Source of the DNA: an uncultured Clostridia bacterium
GTDB taxonomy: Bacteria > Bacillota_A > Clostridia > TANB77 > CAG-508
Direction: 5' to 3'
Length of the DNA stretch: 64,000 nucleotides
Assembly (NCBI GenBank): GCA_944393405.1
Contig: CALYAC010000002.1
Location: 96,254 to 160,253, forward strand
Translations under genes and position numbers: made by a program
The notes under the pieces: generated by a model
What the model was told of the DNA's origin: nothing
The model's input: only the letters and a program-made list of their open reading frames with translations
Databases searched by the model: none
Shown: positions 47,271-57,738 of the stretch, piece by piece
Layout: each line of letters starts with the position of its first letter
Numbering within the stretch: the first letter of the stretch is position 1

Positions 47271-47313
47271 TTTCTAGGAAAGAAATATTTTATACTTATT
47301 TCTTTCCTAGAAA
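47271..47313 (-). other. 17-bp perfect hairpin between pgk and tpiA
   Basis: The arms 47271-47287 and 47297-47313 are perfectly complementary with a 9-nt loop. No U-run follows on either strand, so it is not a classical terminator. The pairing holds on both strands, but the flanking genes put it in the pgk-tpiA mRNA. A processing or stabilising element (for example an RNase III site) is plausible. Confidence 0.75.
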
Positions 47314-47330
47314 ATTACTACATTAATATA

Positions 47331-48596
47331 TTATTTTTCCATTCCTTCTTTATTAGAATTTACCATTTGATTTGTTTTTTTGCTCCCATCCATATTCTTT
47401 TCTTCTTTGTCTGTTAAGCAAACAAGTCCAGGTAATTGTTTTCCTTCTAATAATTCTAAAGATGCTCCTCCACCTGTAGAAATATGACTAAATTTATCTT
47501 GTAATCCTAATTTCTTTATTGCTGCAACAGAATCTCCTCCACCTACTATTGAAATAGCATCTGGTTCTGCAGCAATTGCTTCTGCAACTTTTTCTGTTCC
47601 TATACTATATTTATCAAATTCACATACTCCAAGTGGACCATTCCATAATATTGTTTTTGCTCCATGTAATTCATTTGCAAACTTCATAAATGTTCTTGGT
47701 CCTATATCTAATCCTTGATATCCATCTGGAATATTTTTAGCATCAACTATTTTATCTGGTGTAGAATTTGAGAATTCAGTTGTTACACGTGTATCTTCTG
47801 GTAATACAATCTTAACACCTGCTTCTTTTGCTTTTCTCATAATGTCTTTTGCTTCATCTATTTTGTCTTCTTCACATAAAGAATCACCAATTGAAGCTCC
47901 ATTAGCTTTTAAGAATGTATATGCCATTCCTCCACCAATTAAAATTTCATCTACTTTATCTAATAAGTTATTTATAACTCCAATTTTATCAGATACTTTT
48001 GCTCCACCTAAAATAGCTACAAATGGTTTTTCTGGATTTTCTAATGTTCCATTTAAGAATTCAATTTCTTTTTCCATTAAAAATCCTGCTACAGATTCGT
48101 CAACATGATGTGAAACACCCTCTGTAGAACTATGTGCTCTATGAGCTGTACCAAAAGCATCATTTACATAGATACCGTCTGAAAGTGATGCAAGTTCCAT
48201 TGATAATGTATCATCATTTTTTTCTTCTCTTGGATCAAATCTAACATTTTCAAGAAGTGCAACATCTCCATCATTTAAACTATCAGTAACAGTCTTTGCA
48301 CTTTCTCCTGTTACATCACTTGCAAATTTAACATCTGTAGATAATAAATCTGTTAATTCATTTGCAACTGGTTTTAAAGAATATTTTTCGTTAACTTGAC
48401 CCTTTGGTCTTCCTAAGTGAGAACATAATACAACTTTTGCACCATGATCTTTTAAATATTGTATTGTTGGTAATGCTGCTGTTATTCTAGTATCATCTGT
48501 TATTCTTCCATTTTCATCTAAAGGAACATTAAAATCACATCTTACTAGAACTTTTTTTCCTTTAACATCAACATCTCTAACTGTCTTTTTATTCAT
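47331..48596 (-). CDS. pgk: Phosphoglycerate kinase
   Basis: Makes ATP and 3-phosphoglycerate from 1,3-bisphosphoglycerate. The 421-residue product has [43 protein letters not shown] and [17 protein letters not shown]-terminal extension of about 22 residues ([21 protein letters not shown]) goes beyond the family end; its function is unknown. Confidence 0.97.
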   Translation of the reverse strand: MNKKTVRDVDVKGKKVLVRCDFNVPLDENGRITDDTRITAALPTIQYLKDHGAKVVLCSHLGRPKGQVNEKYSLKPVANELTDLLSTDVKFASDVTGESAKTVTDSLNDGDVALLENVRFDPREEKNDDTLSMELASLSDGIYVNDAFGTAHRAHSSTEGVSHHVDESVAGFLMEKEIEFLNGTLENPEKPFVAILGGAKVSDKIGVINNLLDKVDEILIGGGMAYTFLKANGASIGDSLCEEDKIDEAKDIMRKAKEAGVKIVLPEDTRVTTEFSNSTPDKIVDAKNIPDGYQGLDIGPRTFMKFANELHGAKTILWNGPLGVCEFDKYSIGTEKVAEAIAAEPDAISIVGGGDSVAAIKKLGLQDKFSHISTGGGASLELLEGKQLPGLVCLTDKEEKNMDGSKKTNQMVNSNKEGMEK

Positions 48597-48652
48597 TAAG
48601 CCTCATCCTTTCTCAATAAAAAATATTTATTTGGCTTTATTTTACTTGAATA

Positions 48653-48913
48653 TTATGATTTAAAATTACTCGCTACACTATCGATTTCTTGTAATTCAAA
48701 TCTATATTTTTGCTTTACATTTGGATATTTTTCATGGTCAACTTCTGATAAAAACATATCTATTGGTCTAATCCATAAACTATTATCTCCATATAAACGT
48801 CTATATACTACATATTTTTCTTTTGTCTCACTATGAGTTGCTACATCTTCTATTAAATAGTAATCTCCTTTAAAATGTTTATATATTCCGTGTATTTTTA
48901 GTTCTCTTTCCAT
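48653..48913 (-). CDS. DUF1653 protein
   Basis: A protein of 86 residues with GIYKHFKGDYYLIEDVATHSETKEKYVVYRRLYGDNSLWIRPIDMF, matching the DUF1653 family of small SH3-like proteins. Function unknown. It is located between gap and pgk in the glycolysis operon, a position that may be accidental. Confidence 0.82.
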   Translation of the reverse strand: MERELKIHGIYKHFKGDYYLIEDVATHSETKEKYVVYRRLYGDNSLWIRPIDMFLSEVDHEKYPNVKQKYRFELQEIDSVASNFKS

Positions 48914-48950
48914 ATAATTTCTCCTACCTTTTTGAATATATTATTACTTA

Positions 48951-49967
<1,017 letters not shown>

Positions 49968-50015
49968 CTATAATGCTTTATGCATCATTTTATTTAGTTT
50001 TTCCTAAACACTATC

Positions 50016-50044
50016 ATTTTATATCAAAACCTCAAATAATTCAA
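50016..50044 (-). promoter_or_regulatory. Sigma-A promoter of the glycolysis operon
   Basis: Minus-strand TTGAAT (50044-50039), a 17-nt spacer and TAAAAT (50021-50016), about 64 nt upstream of the gap ATG. Confidence 0.6.
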
Positions 50045-50074
50045 GTACTTATCCATATCTTTATTGATAATTGT

Positions 50075-50109
50075 AAAAAAATACGATAGGTTTACTCTAT
50101 CGTATTTTT
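50075..50109 (-). terminator. Intrinsic terminator after spoVT
   Basis: In the minus-strand RNA ATACGATAG pairs perfectly with CTATCGTAT (extended by A-U pairs), with a 7-nt loop and a following U-run. It lies 28 nt after the spoVT stop. Confidence 0.85.
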
Positions 50110-50136
50110 ATTTTCCACAATATTTTACATTTTTTT

Positions 50137-50691
50137 CTATATTTCCATCTGGCTTCCTAAAAAACTTGCAGCTGATTGTACAACTTTTTGTTCTACTTCA
50201 GACATTTTTGTTTCTTTATCTTTTGCTATTAGTATAACTGTTCCAATAGTATCTCCATCAGATATTATTGGATATACAACTTGTGAATTAAATTTTCTTT
50301 CCTTATTATCATTTTTCGTAATAGGAACTGATATATCATTATTTTCTTTGCTAGTATATCTTTCTTTATCTTCCATAATTCTTTCTAATTCACTACTTAT
50401 ACTTTGTTCTAAGAATTCTTTTTTTGAACCACCTGATACCGCTATAACTGTATCCCTATCTGTTATACATGCAATATGTCCAGTAGTTTTCGCAAGCGTT
50501 TCTGCATATTCTGTAGCAAACTCAGAAAGTTCTCCTATAGGAGAATACTTTTTTAATATAACTTCTCCTTCTTTATCTGTAAATATTTCTAAAGGATCTC
50601 CTTCTTTTATTCTTAAAGTTTTTCTAATTTCTTTAGGTATAACAACTCTTCCTAAGTCATCTATTCTTCTTACAACTCCTGTTGCTTTCAT
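50137..50691 (-). CDS. spoVT: Stage V sporulation regulator SpoVT
   Basis: SpoVT modulates forespore gene expression. The 184-residue product has an AbrB DNA-binding domain (MKATGVVRRIDDLGRVVIPKEIRKTLRIKEGDPLEIF) and a GAF-like domain (GHIACITDRDTVIAVSGGSKKEFL). Length and order match the family. Confidence 0.95.
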   Translation of the reverse strand: MKATGVVRRIDDLGRVVIPKEIRKTLRIKEGDPLEIFTDKEGEVILKKYSPIGELSEFATEYAETLAKTTGHIACITDRDTVIAVSGGSKKEFLEQSISSELERIMEDKERYTSKENNDISVPITKNDNKERKFNSQVVYPIISDGDTIGTVILIAKDKETKMSEVEQKVVQSAASFLGSQMEI

Positions 50692-50759
50692 ATTTTTCCT
50701 CCTTTTAATTTTTATGTCTATTCTTATTATTTCAAAAGAGGAAAATTTTATACATATTT

Positions 50760-52751
50760 TTATTGCTCTGTATTTGTCATACCATTTAATTGTGATTCTT
50801 CTGCCATTTTATATTCTTTTATTATATTTCCAAGTTCATCGGCAAAATCTTGTAATATAACTAATTTAATTGTAGGTTGCTTTCCACTAATATAATCATC
50901 TATAACTTGTTTTAATTTTTTTATATTATGTAACTCTTCTTGTAATGTTTCTCCATTTCTTTTTGCCCTATCTAATAGCTTTTCTTTAATTGTTACAATA
51001 TCTTCATTGCTTGCACATGATATTCTTTGGAACATTTGAAAAACATCATAGTATTTAAATATTGGAATATTCATACATTCTCTATCAAACTTATCATAAA
51101 ATTGTTCCATTCTCATTGGAATATATTTAAAAATTTCTTCTGCTTTTTCTTTAAGCATTTTTTCTCTTAATTGTTCATTTATATTATCGAAATATTGTAA
51201 TATTTCTTCCATATCTTCAGATTTTTCTTCCTCAATTGCTAAACTAGAAAGCTCTTCTTCCACATTTGGACAATATGATGACGTAAGTGATGAAACATTC
51301 ATTCCATTGAAGAATACACTTTTTATTGTTTTCATATCATATTTAATTAATCCTTTTTTTACAAAATGAGAAAAATATGCAAATAATTTTACTACATTTA
51401 TTAATTCTATATTACCATTTTTTACATCATCTAAAACTTCTTGGATAACACCATCAAACTGATCATCTGCAATTTTCCAGTATTCTTCTGTAAGAAGTCT
51501 TTTATATCCTGGTAGCTTATCTGTATCTACTGTATTAATAATTGCTTCCATATCTCTTTTAAAGATTTTCATATCAAATATACGTGTTCTAACATATACT
51601 TCTATGAATTTAAAGAATCTATATTCAGCTTTGAAATTATAATAATAATTATTATCAAACTCTTTTATATAGAATTGTCTATTATCCATAAACACTCTTG
51701 ATGAAACAAGTATTGCCTTATATTCCTCATTATCATTAATATTTACAAATTTATCTTTTGTTATTTTTCCGGCTTTTATTTCAAATGAAATTGCTATTGT
51801 AAATATAAGCATGGTTTGTAAAACTCTGTGATTTGTATTTGGATATGCTTTATTTACCATATCAAAGATCTTTTTAAAATTCGTTAACGAATGTTTTAAA
51901 ATTCTTAAATTCCTTGTTCCACTTTTATTAAATGTCGATATAATTAGATTAGTATTTTCTCTTAAAAACCTAATTAAATCTGGACAATTTTCATATCTCA
52001 TTAGAAGACCATTTATTATATAATTAAATTCAGGTGCATATTCAAATGTTTCACCTATTAGTTTTTCTTTAATTCTCTCATAGTCATTTGCTTTATCAAA
52101 CACATATTCAATAGTATCTCTTATTCTTTCTACCATAGGTTTATCTGTTTTTATGTTTAATTTATTTTCTTTATCTAATAAGTATGTTGCTATAAAAGTC
52201 TTCATTTCCAAGTTATTATTCTTTAGCTTTGTTGATAATTCTTTTTCATTACATATAATTATTGTTTTTATATGATCATGTTCTACAAAGTTATTTATAT
52301 ATCCTAATATATCTATAACATCAACATTTGCTCTTTCCAAGTCATCAAAGCATAAAACTTTATCATCTGTTGAAAAGAATTCGCCATAGTCTATTCTATC
52401 TCCATTTTGTGTTACACCAAAAAAGTTAGCCATATCTAATCCAGTTTTAGCATATTCTGGAATATTTTTAACACCACTTGCGTCCATATATTTCTTTAAA
52501 TTTTTATCCATTAACTGAGTAGTTTCTATAAATATTTTTTTGCTTATTTCCTCTAAATTTGATATTCCATATAAAGACATATAGATTGCTGTATATCTTT
52601 TACCATTTAATTGCATTGATTCGATTTTAGGTTTTATTTTATGATTCCAAAAATATGTTTTTCCGCTTCCCCATTCACCATTGATCATTATGGCATAATC
52701 TGTATAATCTGATCTAATATAATCTAAAATACTTTCTACTAAATCTTCCAT
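50760..52751 (-). CDS. KAP-type P-loop NTPase
   Basis: A protein of 663 residues. The N-terminal NTPase has Walker A INGEWGSGKTYFW (near residues 23-31) and Walker B VLCFDDLERANVDVIDILGYIN (near 133-150), the pattern of KAP/STAND-like NTPases. It has no obvious transmembrane segment inside the domain. The long C-terminal helical region (about 250-640) is not recognised. KAP NTPases are common in phage-defence and signalling loci; this one stands between comF and spoVT with no obvious partner. Role not known. Confidence 0.7.
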   Translation of the reverse strand: MEDLVESILDYIRSDYTDYAIMINGEWGSGKTYFWNHKIKPKIESMQLNGKRYTAIYMSLYGISNLEEISKKIFIETTQLMDKNLKKYMDASGVKNIPEYAKTGLDMANFFGVTQNGDRIDYGEFFSTDDKVLCFDDLERANVDVIDILGYINNFVEHDHIKTIIICNEKELSTKLKNNNLEMKTFIATYLLDKENKLNIKTDKPMVERIRDTIEYVFDKANDYERIKEKLIGETFEYAPEFNYIINGLLMRYENCPDLIRFLRENTNLIISTFNKSGTRNLRILKHSLTNFKKIFDMVNKAYPNTNHRVLQTMLIFTIAISFEIKAGKITKDKFVNINDNEEYKAILVSSRVFMDNRQFYIKEFDNNYYYNFKAEYRFFKFIEVYVRTRIFDMKIFKRDMEAIINTVDTDKLPGYKRLLTEEYWKIADDQFDGVIQEVLDDVKNGNIELINVVKLFAYFSHFVKKGLIKYDMKTIKSVFFNGMNVSSLTSSYCPNVEEELSSLAIEEEKSEDMEEILQYFDNINEQLREKMLKEKAEEIFKYIPMRMEQFYDKFDRECMNIPIFKYYDVFQMFQRISCASNEDIVTIKEKLLDRAKRNGETLQEELHNIKKLKQVIDDYISGKQPTIKLVILQDFADELGNIIKEYKMAEESQLNGMTNTEQ

Positions 52752-52767
52752 GTTTTTCTCCTTTTAC

Positions 52768-53418
52768 TTAATCTTTTGCAAGTATTAGCACCCCAATTTT
52801 ATTTACATTTGATTTTTTCAAAGTTTTAATACATTCATTTATCGTTGACCCAGTTGTATATATATCATCAAATATAATAATATTTTTATTATTTATTTTT
52901 TGCTCATTTATAATTTTATATGCATTTTTAACATTTTCTTTTCTTTCATTCTTATTTAAAGTACTTTGAACTTTATTATTATTTATTTTTATTAAAACAT
53001 CACTATATGTTTTAATTTTTAATTCTTTTGATATTTCCTTTGCAATAAGTTCACTTTGATTATATCCTCTTTTACTTTTTCTTGCTTTATGGACTGGAAC
53101 TGGAATTATTATATCATAAGATTTTATAAATTCACAAGCTTTTTTATCCTCTAGAATTATTTTGCTAAACATTTTATACAAATATGGTTTATCATTAAAT
53201 TTATATTTAATGATATTTTTTCTTACTATTCCATCATATTTTAGAACAAAAAATTTTTTAATTCGTATATTTTCATTTTTATCACTTTTTTCTAAATTGA
53301 TTAGATATCTTCTTATTTCTTTTCCACAATTTTTACACAGATATTCTTCTCCTAATTTGCTGCAAATACCACATGATGGTAAAAAAATATATTCGAGTAT
53401 TTTTTCTAAGTAATTCAA
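52768..53418 (-). CDS. comF: ComF-family phosphoribosyltransferase-like protein
   Basis: A protein of 216 residues with an N-terminal zinc ribbon (PSCGICSKLGEEYLCKNCGKEI) and a phosphoribosyltransferase domain with PVPVHKARKSKRGYNQS and the PRPP site IIIFDDIYTTGSTINEC. ComFC-type proteins assist natural transformation in Firmicutes. It is 46 nt downstream of recD2, a sensible recombination context. Confidence 0.88.
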   Translation of the reverse strand: MNYLEKILEYIFLPSCGICSKLGEEYLCKNCGKEIRRYLINLEKSDKNENIRIKKFFVLKYDGIVRKNIIKYKFNDKPYLYKMFSKIILEDKKACEFIKSYDIIIPVPVHKARKSKRGYNQSELIAKEISKELKIKTYSDVLIKINNNKVQSTLNKNERKENVKNAYKIINEQKINNKNIIIFDDIYTTGSTINECIKTLKKSNVNKIGVLILAKD

Positions 53419-53464
53419 TATTTACCTCCTAAAAACCCCCGAATATATTAATTTTATTCTTATT

Positions 53465-55703
53465 TTAAATTCTATTACATTCAATCATCTTAAAAGTTAA
53501 TCCTGTATTTCTTTTTTTATTATCTGCATTATTTATCATAAAATCTATAATATTTTTATTTCCAATAATTATTAATAATTTTTTAGCTCTTGTCATTCCT
53601 GTATATAGCAAATTTCTTGTAAGTAGCATTGGAGCTGTTTGTGAAATTGGCATTATAACTACGTCAAATTCGCTTCCGTTGTGCTTTATGTACTGTTATC
53701 GCATATGCATGCTCTATCTGCTCCAATTCACTAAACCCATACCATACTTCTTTATCATCATCAAATTTAATTTTAATTTGTTTATTAAAATCATCTATTG
53801 TAGATATTGTTCCAAATTCCCCATTAAATACTCCACTTCCACATTCAAAAATTTTTCCCCTCTTTTCCCAATATATGTCATAATTATTTTTTATTTGCAT
53901 TATTCTATCGCCTTCTCTAAAAATGCCATCTCCATATTTTCTTTCTTTTTTTGTTTCTGATGAAGGGTTTACTGTTTGTTGTAATATTTTGTTTAATTCT
54001 TTCGTACCTAAATCACCTTTTTTAGTAGGAGTAATAATTTGAATATTTTTTAAAAAATCGTAATCCCCATAATTTTTTAATCTATCACTACTTAATGTTA
54101 AAATATTATACAGTATTTTTTCTTTATTTTTTTCATCTATATAAAAGAAATCATCTAACAGTTCTTCTGTTTCTAAATCATTTATTTCTTCTTTTGAAAC
54201 AAAAGTTTTACCTTCATTAACTCTATGAGAGTTAACTATTATTTTACTTTTAGCAGCTTGTCTAAAAATTTTATTTAAAGTTATTGTAGTAATTTGTTCT
54301 GATTCAATAATATCTTTTAAAATATTTCCTGGTCCTACTGATGGAAGTTGATCAATATCTCCTACAAGTACTAACTTTGTACCTTTATATAGAGACTTAC
54401 ATAAATAATTCATTAAAAATAAATCAACCATAGAAGTCTCATCAACAATAACTATATCTCCATCAATTGGTGCAACAGATATATCTGTTATCATATTTTG
54501 ATTCTCATCTGATATTTTTCCGATTTCTAATAATCTATGTAATGTCTTAGCTTCTTCTCCCGTTGCTTCTGTCATTTTTTTTGCAGCTCTTCCAGTTGGT
54601 GCACATAAAACTGGTTTCATTCCATTCTTCTTATATATATCAATTATTGTTTTAATAATAGTAGTTTTACCTGTTCCAGGACCTCCTGTTATTACACATA
54701 CATTATTTTCATTAATTGCTTTAATTGCCTCAATTTGTTTGTCTGATAATTCTATATTAGAACTTTTCTCAAATGTTTTTAGTTCTTTATCAAATTTTTC
54801 TATTTTCTTTATATTTCTATAATTTTCAAGATCAATTAATGTTTTTGCAATATTTCTCTCTGCACTATAAAAGGTATTTAAATATACCCATTCATGTTCA
54901 TCTCTTTCCTCTATTACAATTTCTTCTTTAGCTTTCATATTAATCAAAGTATCTTCTATATCATCTTCACTTACTCGTAATAATTGTTTTACAAAATCAA
55001 TCAAATTTTCATAAACTGTACAACAATGTCCGTTATATGTCATTAAATTAAGTGAATGTTTTATTCCACTTCTAATTCTTTTCTCATTGTTATAATCAAT
55101 TCCTAATTCTAATGCAATTTTATCTATTTGATTAAAATTTACTCTTCCAGCTAAGTCTACTAATAAATATGGATTTTCTTCAATCTTATCAATTGCATTA
55201 ACACCCAATTCTTTATATATTTTTTCCGCACTTTGTGGTCCTATTCCAAATTTATCTAAAAATCCAACAAGTTGCCACATTTCCCATTGTTCTATAAATG
55301 TATTTGCAATTTCTATTGCTTTTTCTTCTGTTATCCCTTTTATATTAGCAAGCTTTTCTGGTTCAAATTTAAAGACATTAACCGTATCTTCACCAAATGT
55401 ATCTACAATCTTCTTAGCAGTAGCAGGTCCAATTCCTTTTATCCCACAATTTGCTAAATATCTTTCTAATGTTTTAACCGTTTTAGGCATCATTTTTTCA
55501 AATGTATCTACTTTAAATTGCCTACCATATTCTTGATGTTCAACAAATTTTCCCATAAGTTTAAGAGTATCTCCAATATTAATAAATGGTAGATACCCTA
55601 CAATTGTTATTTCTTCATCATTTTCTGTATTTATAACAGCTATAACATAACTATTTAATTCGTTTTTATATATAATTTCTATAACTTCTCCACTTAGTTC
55701 CAA
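53465..55703 (-). CDS. recD2: RecD2-type helicase interrupted by a +1 frameshift
   Basis: A 5'-3' helicase of the RecD2 family. The span of 2239 nt minus one base gives 745 residues, the family length. It has an N-terminal OB-like region, HhH elements (GIKGIGPATAKKIVDTFGED), Walker A TGGPGTGKTTIIK (near 340), DETSMVDLFL and VGDIDQLPSVGPG. The C-terminal motif is AYAITVHKAQ/GSEFDVVIMP, split by a shift at the slash, followed by LLTRNLLYTGMTRAKKL (motif VI). Without recoding the protein stops four codons after Q and lacks the last two motifs. TTG start at 55703 with AGAGGT. It is probably recoded, decayed or mis-sequenced; see the site. Confidence 0.88.
53676..53678 (-). other. +1 frameshift site in recD2 (CAA CGG A)
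   Basis: The zero frame reads GCA CAA CGG AAG CGA ATT TGA. Skipping one C gives CAA-GGA-AGC-GAA, encoding QGSE of the conserved motif V. The shifted frame is then open to the natural end of the protein. Same CGG-A form as the two ATPase sites. Confidence 0.9.
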
Positions 55704-55820
55704 GTTTTTTACCTCTATAAAATTTATTATCTTTAATTTTATTTCGTAATGCTTTTTGCATTATATCACAACAATATTTAATTTACAACTTATTTTACTA
55801 AGCTAAAACTAGCTCTATGT

Positions 55821-55849
55821 TTGCATTATAGATATATTTATGGTATAAT
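55821..55849 (+). promoter_or_regulatory. Promoter of the plus-strand membrane protein gene
   Basis: TTGCAT (55821-55826), a 17-nt spacer and a perfect TATAAT (55844-55849), 134 nt before the ATG. A strong candidate. Confidence 0.75.
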
Positions 55850-55894
55850 AAAATTTGTGTAAGTAATATTTAAATTACTTATTTTCCTAGTTAC

Positions 55895-55925
55895 ACTAAA
55901 TTGGGAAACACCGTTCCAATTTAGT
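55895..55925 (+). other. Leader hairpin of the plus-strand gene
   Basis: ACTAAATTGG pairs with CCAATTTAGT (10 bp), leaving an 11-nt apical stretch. A second, smaller inverted repeat (AAGTAAT/ATTACTT, 55861-55880) lies just upstream. No strong U-run follows, so this is a leader element rather than a clear terminator. Confidence 0.5.
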
Positions 55926-55982
55926 TTTATATATAGAAACTTTATTAACATTTGATTCAGATTTCTTCAGGAGGATGAACAT

Positions 55983-56582
55983 ATGAAGGAACGGTTAAAA
56001 AATTTATTTATTTTTATCGAAAGGCTTTTTAGAAAAAAAGACTTTCGACGGTCATTGTTGGTATTTATTTTTGTCGTTGCATCTGTGGTTGGCACTTTGG
56101 ATGTAGGCAGTTTAGCCAATGAAATACTTAGGCTTTCAGATTATCAAATAAATGAAATATCATGTGCTGTGCAGGATCTCTACTATGGTGATCCAAGTGA
56201 AGATGCCAAAGAGGCCCTCATGCCTTTATATGATAAGTATGGAGATGATATATCCATTGAATTTAAGTCTCCCACTTTGGTATCTGCTGAAGTTTCTTCC
56301 TATATGACAGAGGTGAAAATAGACTTCACAAACAAAGAGAATCCAATAGTATCACATTCTCAGGACTACGGTTCTCTTGTTTATTGCACCGTGTTGACAG
56401 TCCTTATAGCATATGATTTACCACTTCTAGTTATCTATATCATTGGTAGACTAATTACCAGATGGTATAAAAATCATATTGCTGCTGAACTGGAAAGTTT
56501 CAAGCTTGAGCAGCATATCCAGAGAACTGTCGAGGAAGCCAAGTCTTTAGAAGACTGCAACAAATCTGATGATAAAAAGTAA
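55983..56582 (+). CDS. Two-span membrane protein of foreign appearance
   Basis: A protein of 199 residues: a basic start (MKERLKNLFIFIERLFRKKDFRR), a membrane helix (about 24-44), an exposed domain of about 75 residues, a second helix near 122-147 and a charged cytoplasmic tail. Unrecognised. It is on the opposite strand to its neighbours, with its own promoter, leader hairpin and terminator. Its codons differ from its neighbours: two CGG and several CTC/CCC/GGC codons that the other genes largely avoid. It looks like a recent acquisition. AGGAGG lies 8 nt before ATG 55983. Confidence 0.7.
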   Translation: MKERLKNLFIFIERLFRKKDFRRSLLVFIFVVASVVGTLDVGSLANEILRLSDYQINEISCAVQDLYYGDPSEDAKEALMPLYDKYGDDISIEFKSPTLVSAEVSSYMTEVKIDFTNKENPIVSHSQDYGSLVYCTVLTVLIAYDLPLLVIYIIGRLITRWYKNHIAAELESFKLEQHIQRTVEEAKSLEDCNKSDDKK

Positions 56583-56593
56583 ATATCAACCCT

Positions 56594-56640
56594 ATGCTGG
56601 TTTTAAGAGGAGGGCTTAGGCCTTCCCACCAGTATTTTTT
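56594..56640 (+). terminator. Intrinsic terminator of the plus-strand gene
   Basis: An outer stem ATGCTGGT/ACCAGTAT encloses an inner stem GGAGGGC/GCCTTCC, followed by a run of T. It lies 11 nt after the stop codon. Confidence 0.8.
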
Positions 56641-56648
56641 TATTTTAA

Positions 56649-57005
56649 TCAATTTGATTCCTTTATATTATCTATTACCTGTTTACAATCCTTCCAATTT
56701 ACAAATTTAATATTACTATAGTCATTACTTAACCTTGATAATATTTTCATTGTTTCATCTGTTGAATCTAAATCTACTACTATTATATCTTTTATTTCTT
56801 CTTCTTTTCCATACATCATTCTAAAAAGAAATGTTCGTAAAAAACCTTCTATTGTATTTTCTTGATTTTTTGCAGCAACTATAACATAGATGCCGTCTGA
56901 CTTAAATTTTGTGTATGTACATATATATATAATATTTTTTATAATCTCAAATAAACCATATAAAGCCAGTACCCAAAAAAAGCCATTAATTATAAAGTCC
57001 CACAT
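56649..57005 (-). CDS. Short glycosyltransferase-like membrane protein
   Basis: A protein of 118 residues: an N-terminal membrane helix (MWDFIINGFFWVLALYGLFEII), then YVIVAAKNQENTIEGFLRTFLFR and DIIVVDLDSTDETMKILSRL, the start of a GT-A fold with a DLDSTD acidic motif. It stops where a normal family 2 glycosyltransferase would continue, so it is either a truncated enzyme or a small conserved protein of this kind. It reads away from the plus-strand gene, tail to tail. Confidence 0.6.
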   Translation of the reverse strand: MWDFIINGFFWVLALYGLFEIIKNIIYICTYTKFKSDGIYVIVAAKNQENTIEGFLRTFLFRMMYGKEEEIKDIIVVDLDSTDETMKILSRLSNDYSNIKFVNWKDCKQVIDNIKESN

Positions 57006-57096
57006 ACTATGCCTCCTTTTTATTTACTAAACTATATTATTATATGATTTATATTTCTTTTTGTTAAATTAAACATTGTTTATATATTAACCAAGT

Positions 57097-57131
57097 AAAA
57101 AAAATCGCTATAAAGTTTATCTTTATAACGA
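57097..57131 (-). terminator. Intrinsic terminator after rplQ
   Basis: In the minus-strand RNA TCGTTATAAAG pairs with CTTTATAGCGA (11 bp, one G-U) and is followed by eight U. Only the minus-strand version pairs fully. Confidence 0.85.
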
Positions 57132-57171
57132 CTTTTTCTCTTTAAATATATATAACAAATTATATTAATTA

Positions 57172-57696
57172 TTAAACTAATTGTAATATAACAACTTCTG
57201 CTGCGTCTCCTCTTCTTTGTCCAAGTTTAAGAATACGTGTATATCCTCCAACTCTTCCTTCATATTTAGGAGCTATTTCATTGAATAGTTTTGATACTAA
57301 ATCAATGTTGTTTCCTTCTGCATCTTTAACTTTATTAACAGTTTTCATAATTTTTCTTCTAGCATTTAATCTTGATGGCATATCTTTTTGTCTTTTTTCT
57401 GTAGTTTCTTCTTTTACTACTCTTAGATATTCTTTACCATTTTTACTTTTTACTAGTTCAGTAACTTTATTTCCTTTACTATCTAGTTTTGCCTTATTAA
57501 CTTTTACTTCAACTGTTTCAAAATTATCTTTTTCTTTTACAGCTAAGGAAATTAAACTGTCAGCTATAGCTTTTACTTCTTTTGCTCTTGCTTCAGTTGT
57601 TTCTATCTTACCATGTAATATTAAATCAGTAACTTGTGTTCTAAGCATAGCTAATCTAATATCTGTTGTTTTACCTAATTTTCTATTAGTTGCCAC
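57172..57696 (-). CDS. rplQ: 50S ribosomal protein L17, extended form
   Basis: A protein of 174 residues against about 115-130 in most bacteria. The ends match L17 (TNRKLGKTTDIRLAMLRTQVTDLILHGKIETTEARAKEVK and KLFNEIAPKYEGRVGGYTRILKLGQRRGDAAEVVILQLV), but a middle segment of about 45 residues (VNKAKLDSKGNKVTELVKSKNGKEY and on) is inserted. Last gene of the alpha operon. Confidence 0.95.
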   Translation of the reverse strand: MATNRKLGKTTDIRLAMLRTQVTDLILHGKIETTEARAKEVKAIADSLISLAVKEKDNFETVEVKVNKAKLDSKGNKVTELVKSKNGKEYLRVVKEETTEKRQKDMPSRLNARRKIMKTVNKVKDAEGNNIDLVSKLFNEIAPKYEGRVGGYTRILKLGQRRGDAAEVVILQLV

Positions 57697-57738
57697 TTTG
57701 TATTCCCTCCTCTAACTCTAGCTTTATATTCTTTTTCA

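Noticed and set aside
53465..53653. A separate 62-residue protein beginning MPISQTAPML
   Set aside because: It is the C-terminal end of RecD2 after the +1 shift and carries its motif VI.
55895..55925. Terminator/attenuator before the plus-strand gene
   Set aside because: The stem is good but no U-run follows, and the gene has a clear ribosome site afterwards; kept as an unclassified leader hairpin.
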